Source: Candidatus Zixiibacteriota bacterium (GTDB lineage Bacteria > Zixibacteria > MSB-5A5 > JAUVRN01). Taken from it: DNA of 5,246 nt. The position numbers were made by a program, and so were the translations under genes. The DNA lies in contig JAUVRN010000171.1 of assembly GCA_030597645.1 (NCBI GenBank), positions 1 through 5,246 on the forward strand, read 5' to 3'. The notes under the pieces were generated by a model, which worked only from the letters and a program-made list of their open reading frames with translations, searched no databases and had not been told where the DNA came from. Of this stretch, positions 1 through 5,232 are shown in pieces (position 1 is the stretch's first letter; each line of letters opens with the position of its first letter).

Positions 1-763
1 GAATCATGCCCGAGGCACCCACCAGGGATCCGGCGATGATGAGTCCGTAGTTGTTGAGCACGAACCCGGTGGCGCAGGCGGCCAGACCCGAATACGAGTT
101 GAGCAGGGTGATCACCACCGGCATGTCTGCACCGCCGATGGGGATGACGCTGGTGATACCGAGCAGCGTGGCCAGTCCCACGATAATCCAGAAGTACATC
201 GTGTTGGTGGGGTCGAGCACCAGCAGTACCGTCATCACGATGGTCGCGAGAATCAGGAGCCCGTTGAGCGCCTTCTGACCTGGAAACATGATCGGCCGGC
301 CGGGCAGTATGCCCTGCAGTTTGCCGAAGGCGATCATGCTGCCAAAGAACGTGACCGCGCCGATGACCCCCGCCGCGGATATGGCCACCGCAAACTGGAT
401 ACCGGCGGCCTGTGTGGCGGCACCCGCTCCACCTGCAGCTTCTATCAGCGCCGCGCCAGCTACCAGCAGTGACGCGCCACCGCCGAAGCCGTTGAGCAGG
501 GCTACCATCTGGGGCATCCCGGTCATCTCGACCTTGAGGGCCATGATCAGGCCGATGGCACTGCCCACGATTAAGCCGGCGACGATGATCTCGTAACTGA
601 CGATGTTCTGGTCAATGAGAGTGGCCACGATGGCCAGGAGCATGGCAAAAGCGCCCATGCGATTGCCGCGGACCGCCGTGCGCGGGCTGGACAGCCCCTT
701 GAGCCCCAGGATGAACAGAACCGCGGCAAGCAGGTAGACGATGTTCGTCAGAGCGGATTGCAT
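1..763 (-). CDS. pntB: NAD(P)+ transhydrogenase subunit beta, N-terminal part (cut by window edge)
   Basis: This is the N-terminal 254 codons of the membrane beta subunit of proton-translocating transhydrogenase; the reading frame is open to the window edge, so the NADP(H)-binding domain III lies outside. I translated it by hand from an ATG at 763-761. The protein is almost entirely hydrophobic helices joined by short loops. Family landmarks are the segment MTGMPQMVALLNGFGG (about 80-95), FPGQKALNG (160-168) and the highly conserved GGADMPVVITLLNSYSG (210-226). Asp213 and Asn222 fall at the same numbers as the functionally important residues of E. coli PntB, while residue 91, His in E. coli, is Asn here. 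The gene begins 11 bases after the pntAB stop and is preceded by a G-rich run that can serve as ribosome binding site. E. coli PntB is about 460 residues, so roughly 200 are missing. The identification is very secure. Confidence 0.96.
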   Translation of the reverse strand, partial: MQSALTNIVYLLAAVLFILGLKGLSSPRTAVRGNRMGAFAMLLAIVATLIDQNIVSYEIIVAGLIVGSAIGLIMALKVEMTGMPQMVALLNGFGGGASLLVAGAALIEAAGGAGAATQAAGIQFAVAISAAGVIGAVTFFGSMIAFGKLQGILPGRPIMFPGQKALNGLLILATIVMTVLLVLDPTNTMYFWIIVGLATLLGITSVIPIGGADMPVVITLLNSYSGLAACATGFVLNNYGLIIAGSLVGASGMI

Positions 764-777
764 GGGGGCCCCCCCTA
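764..777 (-). promoter_or_regulatory. G-run ribosome binding site of pntB with facing C-run
   Basis: Between pntAB and pntB the minus strand reads TAG followed by six more G and then five C directly before the ATG, so seven G face five C. The G-run is the only Shine-Dalgarno-like sequence available, at a spacing of about 5 bases. G4 could pair with C4 around a GGGC loop and partly hide the site, which would make pntB translation depend on ribosomes arriving from pntAB. The pairing is inferred only. Confidence 0.5.
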
Positions 778-1053
778 CTTCCGCTTGAACATCGAGAGCA
801 TACGATGCGTCACGGTGAACCCGCCCACGACGTTGATCATGGCGAACACCACGGCCAGGAAACCGAGTATCGTGGTCAGTGTGGTCATCTGGAGCCCGGC
901 CGAAAGCAGCGCGCCGATGATGGTGATGCCCGAGATCGCGTTGGCACCCGATGTGAGCGGCGTGTGCAGGGTCGGCGGCACCTTGGTGATCACCTCGAAG
1001 CCGATAAACATGGCCAGGACGAACACGGTGATGGCGTTCACGAATACTTCCAC
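775..1053 (-). CDS. pntAB: NAD(P)+ transhydrogenase small membrane subunit alpha-2
   Basis: A 92-residue membrane protein corresponding to the C-terminal membrane part of the E. coli PntA subunit, here encoded as a separate gene as in Rhodospirillum rubrum and many other bacteria. Three hydrophobic helices are visible at about 4-25, 33-54 and 57-79. Family landmarks are the loop KVPPTLHTPLTSGANAISGI (24-43), whose NAISGI motif is typical, and the end GGFTVTHRMLSMFKRK (77-92). The subunit joins PntB in forming the proton channel of the complex in the inner membrane. The start codon is GTG, and its first base is the last base of the pntAA stop (TAGTG), so translation is probably coupled to pntAA. 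Length is normal for the family. Confidence 0.95.
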   Translation of the reverse strand: MEVFVNAITVFVLAMFIGFEVITKVPPTLHTPLTSGANAISGITIIGALLSAGLQMTTLTTILGFLAVVFAMINVVGGFTVTHRMLSMFKRK

Positions 1054-2249
1054 TAGCCGGCACCTCCCCCGGATGAACCTGGATTGAGTGCTTCTTTGAC
1101 GCGCTCGTTGACGACCTGACCGTCCCGCGTGATCAGCGTGTCGCGCGTGATCTCGTCTTCGGTGTCGATCTGAAGCTGACCCTCCTTGACGAGATGCTGC
1201 AGGAACGTCTGTACGTTCTTGCCGTACATCTGGCTGGCATGGTACGGCACCGACGAAGGCAGGTTTTCCGGGCCGAGAATGGTCACATCGTTTTCGACCA
1301 CCGTCTCGCCGGTTTTGGTCAGCTCTACGTTGCCCCCACGCTCCGCGGCGAGGTCCACGATCAGCGATCCTGGACCCATGCGCCGAACCATCTCGGCGGT
1401 GACCAGGATAGGCGCCTTCTTCCCCGGCACCGCGGCGGTGGTGATGATCACGTCGTGCCCGGCGCAGACCTCCGCCATGAGTTCGCGCTGCCTCTTGTAG
1501 AACTCTTCACCCATGGCCTTGGCGTAGCCGCCTTTGCCCTCGGCTTCGCCCGTGTCCATGTCCAGCTCGACGAACTTGGCACCGAGGCTCTCCACCTGCT
1601 CGCGGACGGCGGGACGAATGTCGTATGCGCTCACCAGCGCGCCCAGTCGACGGGCCGTGGCGATGGCCTGCAGTCCTGCCACACCCACGCCGATGATGAG
1701 TACCCGCGCCGGCGCCAGCGTGCCGGCTGCGGTCATGAGCAGCGGAAACATGCGGTTGAGATGATCGGCGGCCAGGAGTACGGCCTTGTAGCCTGCGATG
1801 GTGGCCATGGACGAGAGCACGTCCATGCTCTGGGCCCGGGTGATGCGCGGCAAGAGTTCGAGCGAAAACGACGTCACGCCCGCGTCGGCGAGCGTCTGAC
1901 ATGTCTGCGGCTCCGTGAGAGGGTCGAGCTGCCCGATGATGGTCTGGCCCTTGCGCATGAGCCCGACGTCGGCCTGCCCCGCCTCGGGATTGGCGCCCAG
2001 CCCCCGTACTTGGGTAATGATGTCCGCGCGTTCAAAAATCGCCTTGCGATCAGATAATATCTCGGCGCCTTTGGAAGTGTACTCGTCGTCGAGATGGCCC
2101 GCGGCACGGCCGGCGCCACTCTCGACACAGACCCTGAGGCCGCTTCTGTCCAAGGCGGGTACCAGGTCGGGAATCAGGGCTACACGTGATTCGCCCGGAA
2201 AGGTCTCCCGGACCACACCCACCGTCAGGCTGTTGGATTCGTCAGACAC
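1053..2249 (-). CDS. pntAA: NAD(P)+ transhydrogenase NAD(H)-binding subunit alpha-1
   Basis: Soluble domain I of the proton-translocating transhydrogenase, which binds NAD(H) and exchanges hydride with NADP(H) bound to PntB. From the chosen start it has 398 residues. Visible landmarks are the N-terminal GVVRETFPGESRVALIPD (about 11-28), the RAQSMDVLSSMATIAGYKAV segment (138-157), the nucleotide-binding GVGVAG (187-192) with an acidic residue, Asp210, at the end of the next strand, the mobile-loop region GGYAKAMGEEF (240-250), and AAVPGKKAP (272-280). It ends in a Gly/Ser-rich tail just before pntAB. I chose the GTG at 2249 because GGGAGG lies 11 bases upstream and the homologous region begins just after it; a TTG at 2297 would add 16 residues (MRRGASSEYIREDRVG) that do not look like the family and has no well-placed ribosome binding site. 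Alanine dehydrogenase is a relative, but the neighbouring pntAB and pntB settle the call. Confidence 0.95.
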   Translation of the reverse strand: MSDESNSLTVGVVRETFPGESRVALIPDLVPALDRSGLRVCVESGAGRAAGHLDDEYTSKGAEILSDRKAIFERADIITQVRGLGANPEAGQADVGLMRKGQTIIGQLDPLTEPQTCQTLADAGVTSFSLELLPRITRAQSMDVLSSMATIAGYKAVLLAADHLNRMFPLLMTAAGTLAPARVLIIGVGVAGLQAIATARRLGALVSAYDIRPAVREQVESLGAKFVELDMDTGEAEGKGGYAKAMGEEFYKRQRELMAEVCAGHDVIITTAAVPGKKAPILVTAEMVRRMGPGSLIVDLAAERGGNVELTKTGETVVENDVTILGPENLPSSVPYHASQMYGKNVQTFLQHLVKEGQLQIDTEDEITRDTLITRDGQVVNERVKEALNPGSSGGGAG

Positions 2250-2251
2250 GC

Positions 2252-2305
2252 CTACCCGATCCTCCCGGATGTACTCGGAACTTGCTCCACGCCGCAACCG
2301 AACAT
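2252..2305 (-). CDS. possible 17-codon leader ORF upstream of pntAA
   Basis: A short frame runs from an ATG at 2305-2303 to a TAG at 2254-2252 and would encode MFGCGVEQVPSTSGRIG. It has the best-looking Shine-Dalgarno site in the region, AGGAG at 2317-2313 with a 7-base spacer, and its stop lies only 2 bases before the proposed GTG start of pntAA, in a different frame. This arrangement would allow translational coupling to the transhydrogenase operon. The peptide has no run of one amino acid that would suggest classical attenuation and resembles nothing I know. It may be a chance frame, or the ATG may have been the pntAA start before a small indel. The frame and the site are directly visible; expression is inference. 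Confidence 0.3.
   Translation of the reverse strand: MFGCGVEQVPSTSGRIG
2261..2266 (-). promoter_or_regulatory. ribosome binding site deciding the pntAA start
   Basis: GGGAGG on the minus strand ends 11 bases before the GTG at 2249-2247. The spacing is slightly long, but this is the best match in frame with the conserved N-terminus and the reason to prefer GTG over the upstream TTG at 2297. It lies inside the 17-codon leader frame at 2305-2252, so ribosomes translating that frame would cover it. Confidence 0.5.
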
Positions 2306-2318
2306 GACTGGGCTCCTG

Positions 2319-2333
2319 TCCCCTTCATGGGGA
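2319..2333 (-). other. small hairpin just upstream of the leader ORF ribosome binding site
   Basis: TCCCC and GGGGA on the minus strand form a 5-bp stem around a 5-base loop (ATGAA). It ends one base before the AGGAG at 2317-2313. In an mRNA it would sit in the 5' leader of the transhydrogenase transcript and could affect access to that site. It is short, so a regulatory role is uncertain. Confidence 0.3.
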
Positions 2334-2375
2334 TATGCCGATCAGGTGGGCTTAGCCCCCGCTGGCAGGCGGTAA

Positions 2376-2403
2376 AAGATAGATGCGCGCGATGCAAGCG
2401 CAA
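2376..2403 (-). promoter_or_regulatory. weak promoter candidate for the pnt operon
   Basis: The minus strand has TTGCGC (2403-2398), a 16-base spacer and TATCTT (2381-2376), matching the sigma70 -35 box at 3 positions (TTG) and the -10 box at 4. A start near 2369 would give a leader of about 65 bases before the AUG of the small ORF. The match is weak; the main argument is that a promoter must exist between the terminator at 2485-2521 and pntAA, and this is the best candidate I could find there. Confidence 0.25.
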
Positions 2404-2484
2404 GGAGCATCTGGGCCGGAAGTGATTAGGAATTCAACGCCGGTACTTCGAGCGGAACCCGGTCGCACGGCGATCCAGGCCCGC

Positions 2485-2521
2485 AAGAAAGAAAGGGCCG
2501 CCCGCATGGTGCGGGCAGCCC
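2485..2521 (-). terminator. intrinsic terminator of the envelope operon
   Basis: Read on the minus strand, the arms GGGCTGCCCGCA and TGCGGGCGGCCC (2521-2510 and 2506-2495) pair over 12 positions, with one T-G wobble and a 3-base loop. They are followed at once by TTTCTTTCTT (2494-2485). This is a classic rho-independent terminator, placed about 50 bases after the stop of the beta-barrel gene. It should separate that operon from the transhydrogenase operon. Read on the plus strand there is no T-run after the stem, so it acts in the minus direction only. Confidence 0.88.
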
Positions 2522-2533
2522 GGTAACTGCTGT

Positions 2534-2552
2534 GGGATCGTGACACGATCCC
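2534..2552. repeat. 19-bp perfect inverted repeat downstream of the beta-barrel gene
   Basis: GGGATCGTGACACGATCCC on the plus strand is a perfect palindrome of 9 + 1 + 9 bases; as RNA it would form a 7-bp stem with a 5-base loop. It lies 21 bases after the beta-barrel stop codon and 12 bases before the terminator stem, with no T-run of its own. It could protect the mRNA 3' end or be a protein binding site; neither is shown. Confidence 0.6.
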
Positions 2553-2573
2553 GCTCTGGTCTACCGCATCAGG

Positions 2574-3161
2574 CTACAACGATACAATCCCGACCCGGAT
2601 ATCCAACCAGGAGTACTGGAAGCCCTGAGTTTCCGAGGTCAAATTGTACCGGCCCATGATGAAGGCCTTGGTACGCCAGCCCATGGGAAACGTGAATCCA
2701 ACCTCCGGCGCCAGGTGCAGGTGCCAGGTCTTGTCGACAAATGCCCACAGCCCTACCTCCGTGCGCCGCTCGATGTAAGAGGTACCTACGCCCACGCCGA
2801 GGTGCAGCTGCATGCCCTCATCGTCCCCGATGTATTGATGCATCGTCAAGAGCATCGGGAACGCATTCACGTACCGGAACTGATCGCCGGCGATGGTCGT
2901 GCCCGAAAGGTCCGTCGCTTCCCGGGTCTCCTGGTTGAACACGCTCCAGTTGAATGAAAGGCCGACAGACTGGTTACTCGATACGAACTTGCGGCCTTCC
3001 AGGCCGAAGTTGCGCCAGCTCTCCTTGTCGATGTATTCGCGAAATTCATCGGTCGGTACCGACAGCCCCCACGTGACGCCCCAGAACCAGTTCTGGGCCG
3101 AAGCAGGAACGGCGACCAGCACGACCGCGGTAATCATCAATGCGATACGGATCGTCTTCAT
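2574..3161 (-). CDS. small exported beta-barrel-like protein, probably outer membrane
   Basis: A protein of 195 residues from the chosen start. It begins with a clear signal peptide: MKTIR, a hydrophobic core (6-18) and a cleavage site ASA|QNW after residue 22. The mature part has alternating polar/hydrophobic stretches rich in Trp, Tyr, Phe and Gly, such as FWGVTWGLSV (26-35), QSVGLSFNWSVF (64-75), LHLGVGVGTSYI (119-130), HLHLAPEVGFTFPM (147-160) and KAFIMGRYNL (165-174), as expected of transmembrane beta-strands. I propose a small barrel of about eight strands, like the OmpW/OmpX or 'outer membrane beta-barrel domain' groups, but recognise no specific family; the last residue is Leu rather than the common Phe. 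I chose the ATG at 3161 because GAGG lies 9 bases upstream; an ATG at 3176 would add MRRKH with a poorly spaced site. It is the last gene of the operon, 24 bases after the lipoprotein gene. Confidence 0.82.
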   Translation of the reverse strand: MKTIRIALMITAVVLVAVPASAQNWFWGVTWGLSVPTDEFREYIDKESWRNFGLEGRKFVSSNQSVGLSFNWSVFNQETREATDLSGTTIAGDQFRYVNAFPMLLTMHQYIGDDEGMQLHLGVGVGTSYIERRTEVGLWAFVDKTWHLHLAPEVGFTFPMGWRTKAFIMGRYNLTSETQGFQYSWLDIRVGIVSL

Positions 3162-3185
3162 GTGTTTTCGCCTCATTTCCTGCCG

Positions 3186-3839
3186 TTACTTGGGTTGCAG
3201 ATAGGGTGACTGGTCAAACACCTGGCGAATCAGACCGTCCAGGCGCTCTACGTTCACAGCCACGTTCGACGACAGCGGGCCGTTGACGATACCCTCCCAG
3301 ACCACGGGCGGGGAGGCGTTGTTGGCGGTATCGGGAATGTCATTCCACATGTCGATGAACAACGTGCCCGATTCCCACGTGTCGACGCGCGGCGGCGGCC
3401 AGCAGTAATAGCACGGATACCAGGGATTCCAGGGATTATAGCTGACACTCACGTTGGTGGTTCTGAGCACCGAGAGGGTGACCAGGTAGTCGGCACTGTC
3501 GACCCAGGTCGAATCGGCCGAGGTCGGCACCAGGCGGGTCGTGTAGCCATAGCCCTCGAATCCCGCTTTGACACGCGCCCGGATCGTACTGTCGAGCACC
3601 GTCGCCAGCGTGTCGCCGGTCGTGTCGCCGACGATGACGATCGAGTCATACAGACCGACGGTGGTGTCCGGCTTGGCCCAGGTGTACGTCGTGTCCCAGT
3701 GTGTGACCGCCACGTCCAACTGCTGGATGCTGGTGATCTCACCCGGGTAGCAGGCTGCCAGTACCAGTGCGCCGAGCACGACCAGCACTCCGACACCGGT
3801 CCAGGCGGGCCTGCGGTTTCGAACGAGTTTTGACATCAT
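3186..3839 (-). CDS. DUF4136-type lipoprotein
   Basis: A lipoprotein of 217 residues from the chosen ATG. It has a basic N-terminus (SKLVRNRRPAW), a hydrophobic core and the lipobox LAAC with the modified Cys at residue 30, so it is predicted to be lipid-anchored. The residue after Cys is Tyr, not Asp, so no inner-membrane retention signal of the E. coli type is seen. The rest fits the DUF4136 pattern: a DTTYTW segment (49-54), a helix with RARVKAGFEGYGY (87-99), an aromatic Pro-rich loop NPWNPWYPCYYCWPPP (135-150), the strand GTLFIDMWN (158-166), VVWEGIVNG (179-187) and a final helix with ERLDGLIRQVF. The function of the family is unknown. ATG codons at 3845, 3839 and 3836 are all in frame; AGGA is 5 bases before 3839 and 8 before 3836, but abuts 3845, so one of the two shorter starts is likely. 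It is the middle gene of the envelope operon. Confidence 0.85.
   Translation of the reverse strand: MMSKLVRNRRPAWTGVGVLVVLGALVLAACYPGEITSIQQLDVAVTHWDTTYTWAKPDTTVGLYDSIVIVGDTTGDTLATVLDSTIRARVKAGFEGYGYTTRLVPTSADSTWVDSADYLVTLSVLRTTNVSVSYNPWNPWYPCYYCWPPPRVDTWESGTLFIDMWNDIPDTANNASPPVVWEGIVNGPLSSNVAVNVERLDGLIRQVFDQSPYLQPK
3420..3437 (-). repeat. 9-bp perfect tandem duplication inside the lipoprotein gene
   Basis: CCAGGGATT occurs twice in direct succession on the plus strand. On the coding strand it reads AATCCCTGG twice and encodes Asn-Pro-Trp twice, within the aromatic Pro-rich loop of the DUF4136-type lipoprotein. Identical codons in both copies suggest a recent duplication. The unit is a multiple of three, so changes in copy number would keep the frame. 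Confidence 0.75.
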
Positions 3840-3884
3840 ATTCATCCTGTTTCAGGGGATCTTCCAGTGTGAACGTCTATCCCT

Positions 3885-4394
3885 CTATTTCTTGTGCCCC
3901 ATGGAACCCTTGGGTTCTGCCACTGCGTCGCGAACCGTCTCCACGAGGGGCAGCTCCGCTGCGATGCGCACGTCGATGATGTCGTTGATGAACCACTCGA
4001 CCTGCACCCAGCGCGCCGCCGTGGTCGCGGGCAGCACCTTCTTGATCTGCTTGTAGTACTTCTCCATCAACGCCGAGCGGTCCTTCTGAATCTTGAAGGC
4101 CGCGGCCAGAATGGCATCGGCCTGAGCATTGTTCAGCGTATCATAATGCTCCGCGTAGTTCTTTATATTGGCCAGGCGCCGGTCGCCGATGGCCGCCAGC
4201 TCCGTCTCGTACTGGCGATGGATGGGCCAGAACTTGCCGGCCTCCTCATCGGAGAGGGCAAGTGCCATGGTCAGTACTTCGGTCTTCTTGGTGCGGATAT
4301 CCTGCCGCAACAGTTCCATGTAGGCTTCCTGTCCCCACGCAAAGACGGGCAGGGCCACAACAGCTATCACGGCGAGTGCAACGATTCGTCTCAT
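3885..4394 (-). CDS. exported helical protein resembling the Spy/CpxP type
   Basis: A protein of 169 residues with a signal peptide (MRRIVALAVIAVVALPVFAWG, cleavage likely after residue 21) and a mature part that is nearly all amphipathic helix. The order of elements is a first helix around AYMELLRQDIRTKKTEVL (24-41), LSDEEAGKFWPIHRQYETEL (47-66), a basic stretch with DRRLANIKNYAEHYDTL (71-87), a helix that starts with NNAQADAILAAAFKIQKD (88-105), and YYKQIKKVLPATTAARWVQVE (113-133). This layout (a 'growth' helix, a turn, then a 'KVLP...A' segment) recalls periplasmic Spy/CpxP-like proteins, which bind unfolded proteins or sense metal and envelope stress in E. coli; the exact LTxxQ motif is not present, so I assign only general similarity. 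The start is firm: GAGGAG is 8 bases before the ATG. It is the first gene of the envelope operon, 45 bases before the lipoprotein gene. Confidence 0.85.
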   Translation of the reverse strand: MRRIVALAVIAVVALPVFAWGQEAYMELLRQDIRTKKTEVLTMALALSDEEAGKFWPIHRQYETELAAIGDRRLANIKNYAEHYDTLNNAQADAILAAAFKIQKDRSALMEKYYKQIKKVLPATTAARWVQVEWFINDIIDVRIAAELPLVETVRDAVAEPKGSMGHKK

Positions 4395-4460
4395 CTCCGG
4401 ATCTCCTCAAGATCTCATTTTTGACGTACGGGGACCATTGTGCAATCAGCACATCCGCGG

Positions 4461-4489
4461 AGCATAGCCCGGGAGGCGCAAATAGTCAA
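4461..4489 (-). promoter_or_regulatory. sigma70-type promoter of the envelope operon
   Basis: On the minus strand TTGACT (4489-4484) and TATGCT (4466-4461) are separated by exactly 17 bases; they match the consensus boxes at 5 and 4 of 6 positions. Transcription should start near 4454, giving a leader of about 60 bases before the ATG at 4394. The -35 box contains the TGA stop (4488-4486) of the upstream DUF2238 gene. No clear operator is visible beside it. Confidence 0.72.
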
Positions 4490-5232
4490 CCGAGATCTGG
4501 CTCTCCTGCGTCGCGGCTCTCGCGGCGCTCTGCACGGTATTCGCGCAGCTTCACCTCGCCCAGAGGCGTTGGATCCTTGACACGTAGACTGTCGATGAAT
4601 TCCCCTGCGAAGTCGCACTGGTAGAAGGAGTTGATCAGCGCTACCACGGACATGCCCAGGATCGCACCCAGGGTGGCGAGCGCCATGTCCTTGTGTGCGT
4701 CCCACACGTCCCCCTGAGTGCCGAGATAGGCCATCCCCAGGTCGCTGGCCACCAACCGTGTAGCCCCCCATTCCACCAGCTCATAGACCATCGATAGTGC
4801 CATGACCAGCTCCACGGGCAGGTAGTAGCTCCAGGCGCCGCGCGTGCCGGCGATACGCATGAAAAACTCGCGCATGGGGTAGACGAACAGGAAGCCGAAC
4901 AGGAAATGCACGAGACGGTCGTAGTGGTTGCGTTCGAACCCGAGCGTGTCGTTGATCGAAAAACCCAGCTTTCGGGTCCACGTCTCATAGGGCACTTCGG
5001 CGTACGTGTAATGCGAACCGACCGTGTGAAAACAGAGGAAGATAAACAGCACGGTGTACGACACGTTCGACAGCCGGAACAGGTTGCGCGTGGCGATCAG
5101 CATGGCGACAAAGGCGACGGTGAGGATATTCTCGAGTATCCAGTCCGACAGGTGAAGCGGCTTCCAGGCCCAGGCGAGCCACCAGACCGCGAACACGATC
5201 AGCAGCCGGGTGCGATAGTCGAGTCGATGCAT
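4486..5232 (-). CDS. DUF2238 (YjdF-like) integral inner-membrane protein
   Basis: A 248-residue membrane protein with about six hydrophobic helices, roughly at 8-24, 33-49, 57-72, 106-123, 135-153 and 184-201. Conserved polar motifs of the DUF2238 family, to which E. coli YjdF belongs, are clear: HTVGSHYTYAEVP (69-81), RNHYDRLVHF (101-110), YELVEWGA (150-157) and GTQGDVWDAHKD (171-182). The reaction or role of the family is not known. The repeated His, Asp and Glu at or near helix ends could form a metal or catalytic site, which is inference. The C-terminal tail (210-248) is charged and presumably cytoplasmic or periplasmic. The start is supported by AAGGA 5 bases before the ATG. The gene lies in front of the envelope operon in the same direction, 91 bases away and with a promoter between, so it may be transcribed separately. 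Confidence 0.9.
   Translation of the reverse strand: MHRLDYRTRLLIVFAVWWLAWAWKPLHLSDWILENILTVAFVAMLIATRNLFRLSNVSYTVLFIFLCFHTVGSHYTYAEVPYETWTRKLGFSINDTLGFERNHYDRLVHFLFGFLFVYPMREFFMRIAGTRGAWSYYLPVELVMALSMVYELVEWGATRLVASDLGMAYLGTQGDVWDAHKDMALATLGAILGMSVVALINSFYQCDFAGEFIDSLRVKDPTPLGEVKLREYRAERRESRDAGEPDLG

Larger units (their letters stand above)
2298..2484. other. gap between envelope-operon terminator and pntAA: leader and promoter region
   Basis: No convincing gene larger than the leader ORF fits here on either strand. Besides the promoter candidate, the hairpin and the leader ORF, it holds a short palindrome GGGCTTAGCCC at 2348-2358 and a possible imperfect pairing of GATGC at 2382-2386 with GCATC at 2407-2411. 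I recognise no riboswitch or operator in it. Confidence 0.4.

Noticed and set aside
51..596. Two plus-strand frames in the first 600 bases
   Set aside because: They are opposite the partial pntB gene, whose hand translation matches the family throughout.
1194..2057. Long plus-strand open frame of 287 codons
   Set aside because: It lies opposite pntAA, whose protein is unmistakable. Its translation is rich in His, Arg and Gly with no family features, which is typical of a shadow frame in GC-rich DNA.
2295..2297. TTG as start of pntAA
   Set aside because: It has no ribosome binding site at a proper distance and would add 16 residues unlike the family. The GTG at 2249 has GGGAGG upstream and a normal family length, though the TTG is not excluded.
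2348..2358. Palindrome GGGCTTAGCCC as an operator
   Set aside because: It is only 11 bases long and GC-rich; such palindromes are common by chance, and nothing ties it to a regulator.
2352..2546. Minus-strand frame of 64 codons in the gap before pntAA
   Set aside because: It runs through the terminator hairpin and T-run and through the likely promoter region, and its composition is that of a random frame.
3894..4424. Plus-strand open frame of 176 codons
   Set aside because: It is antisense to the helical periplasmic protein gene, which has a signal peptide, a good ribosome binding site and a promoter; the plus-strand frame has none of these.
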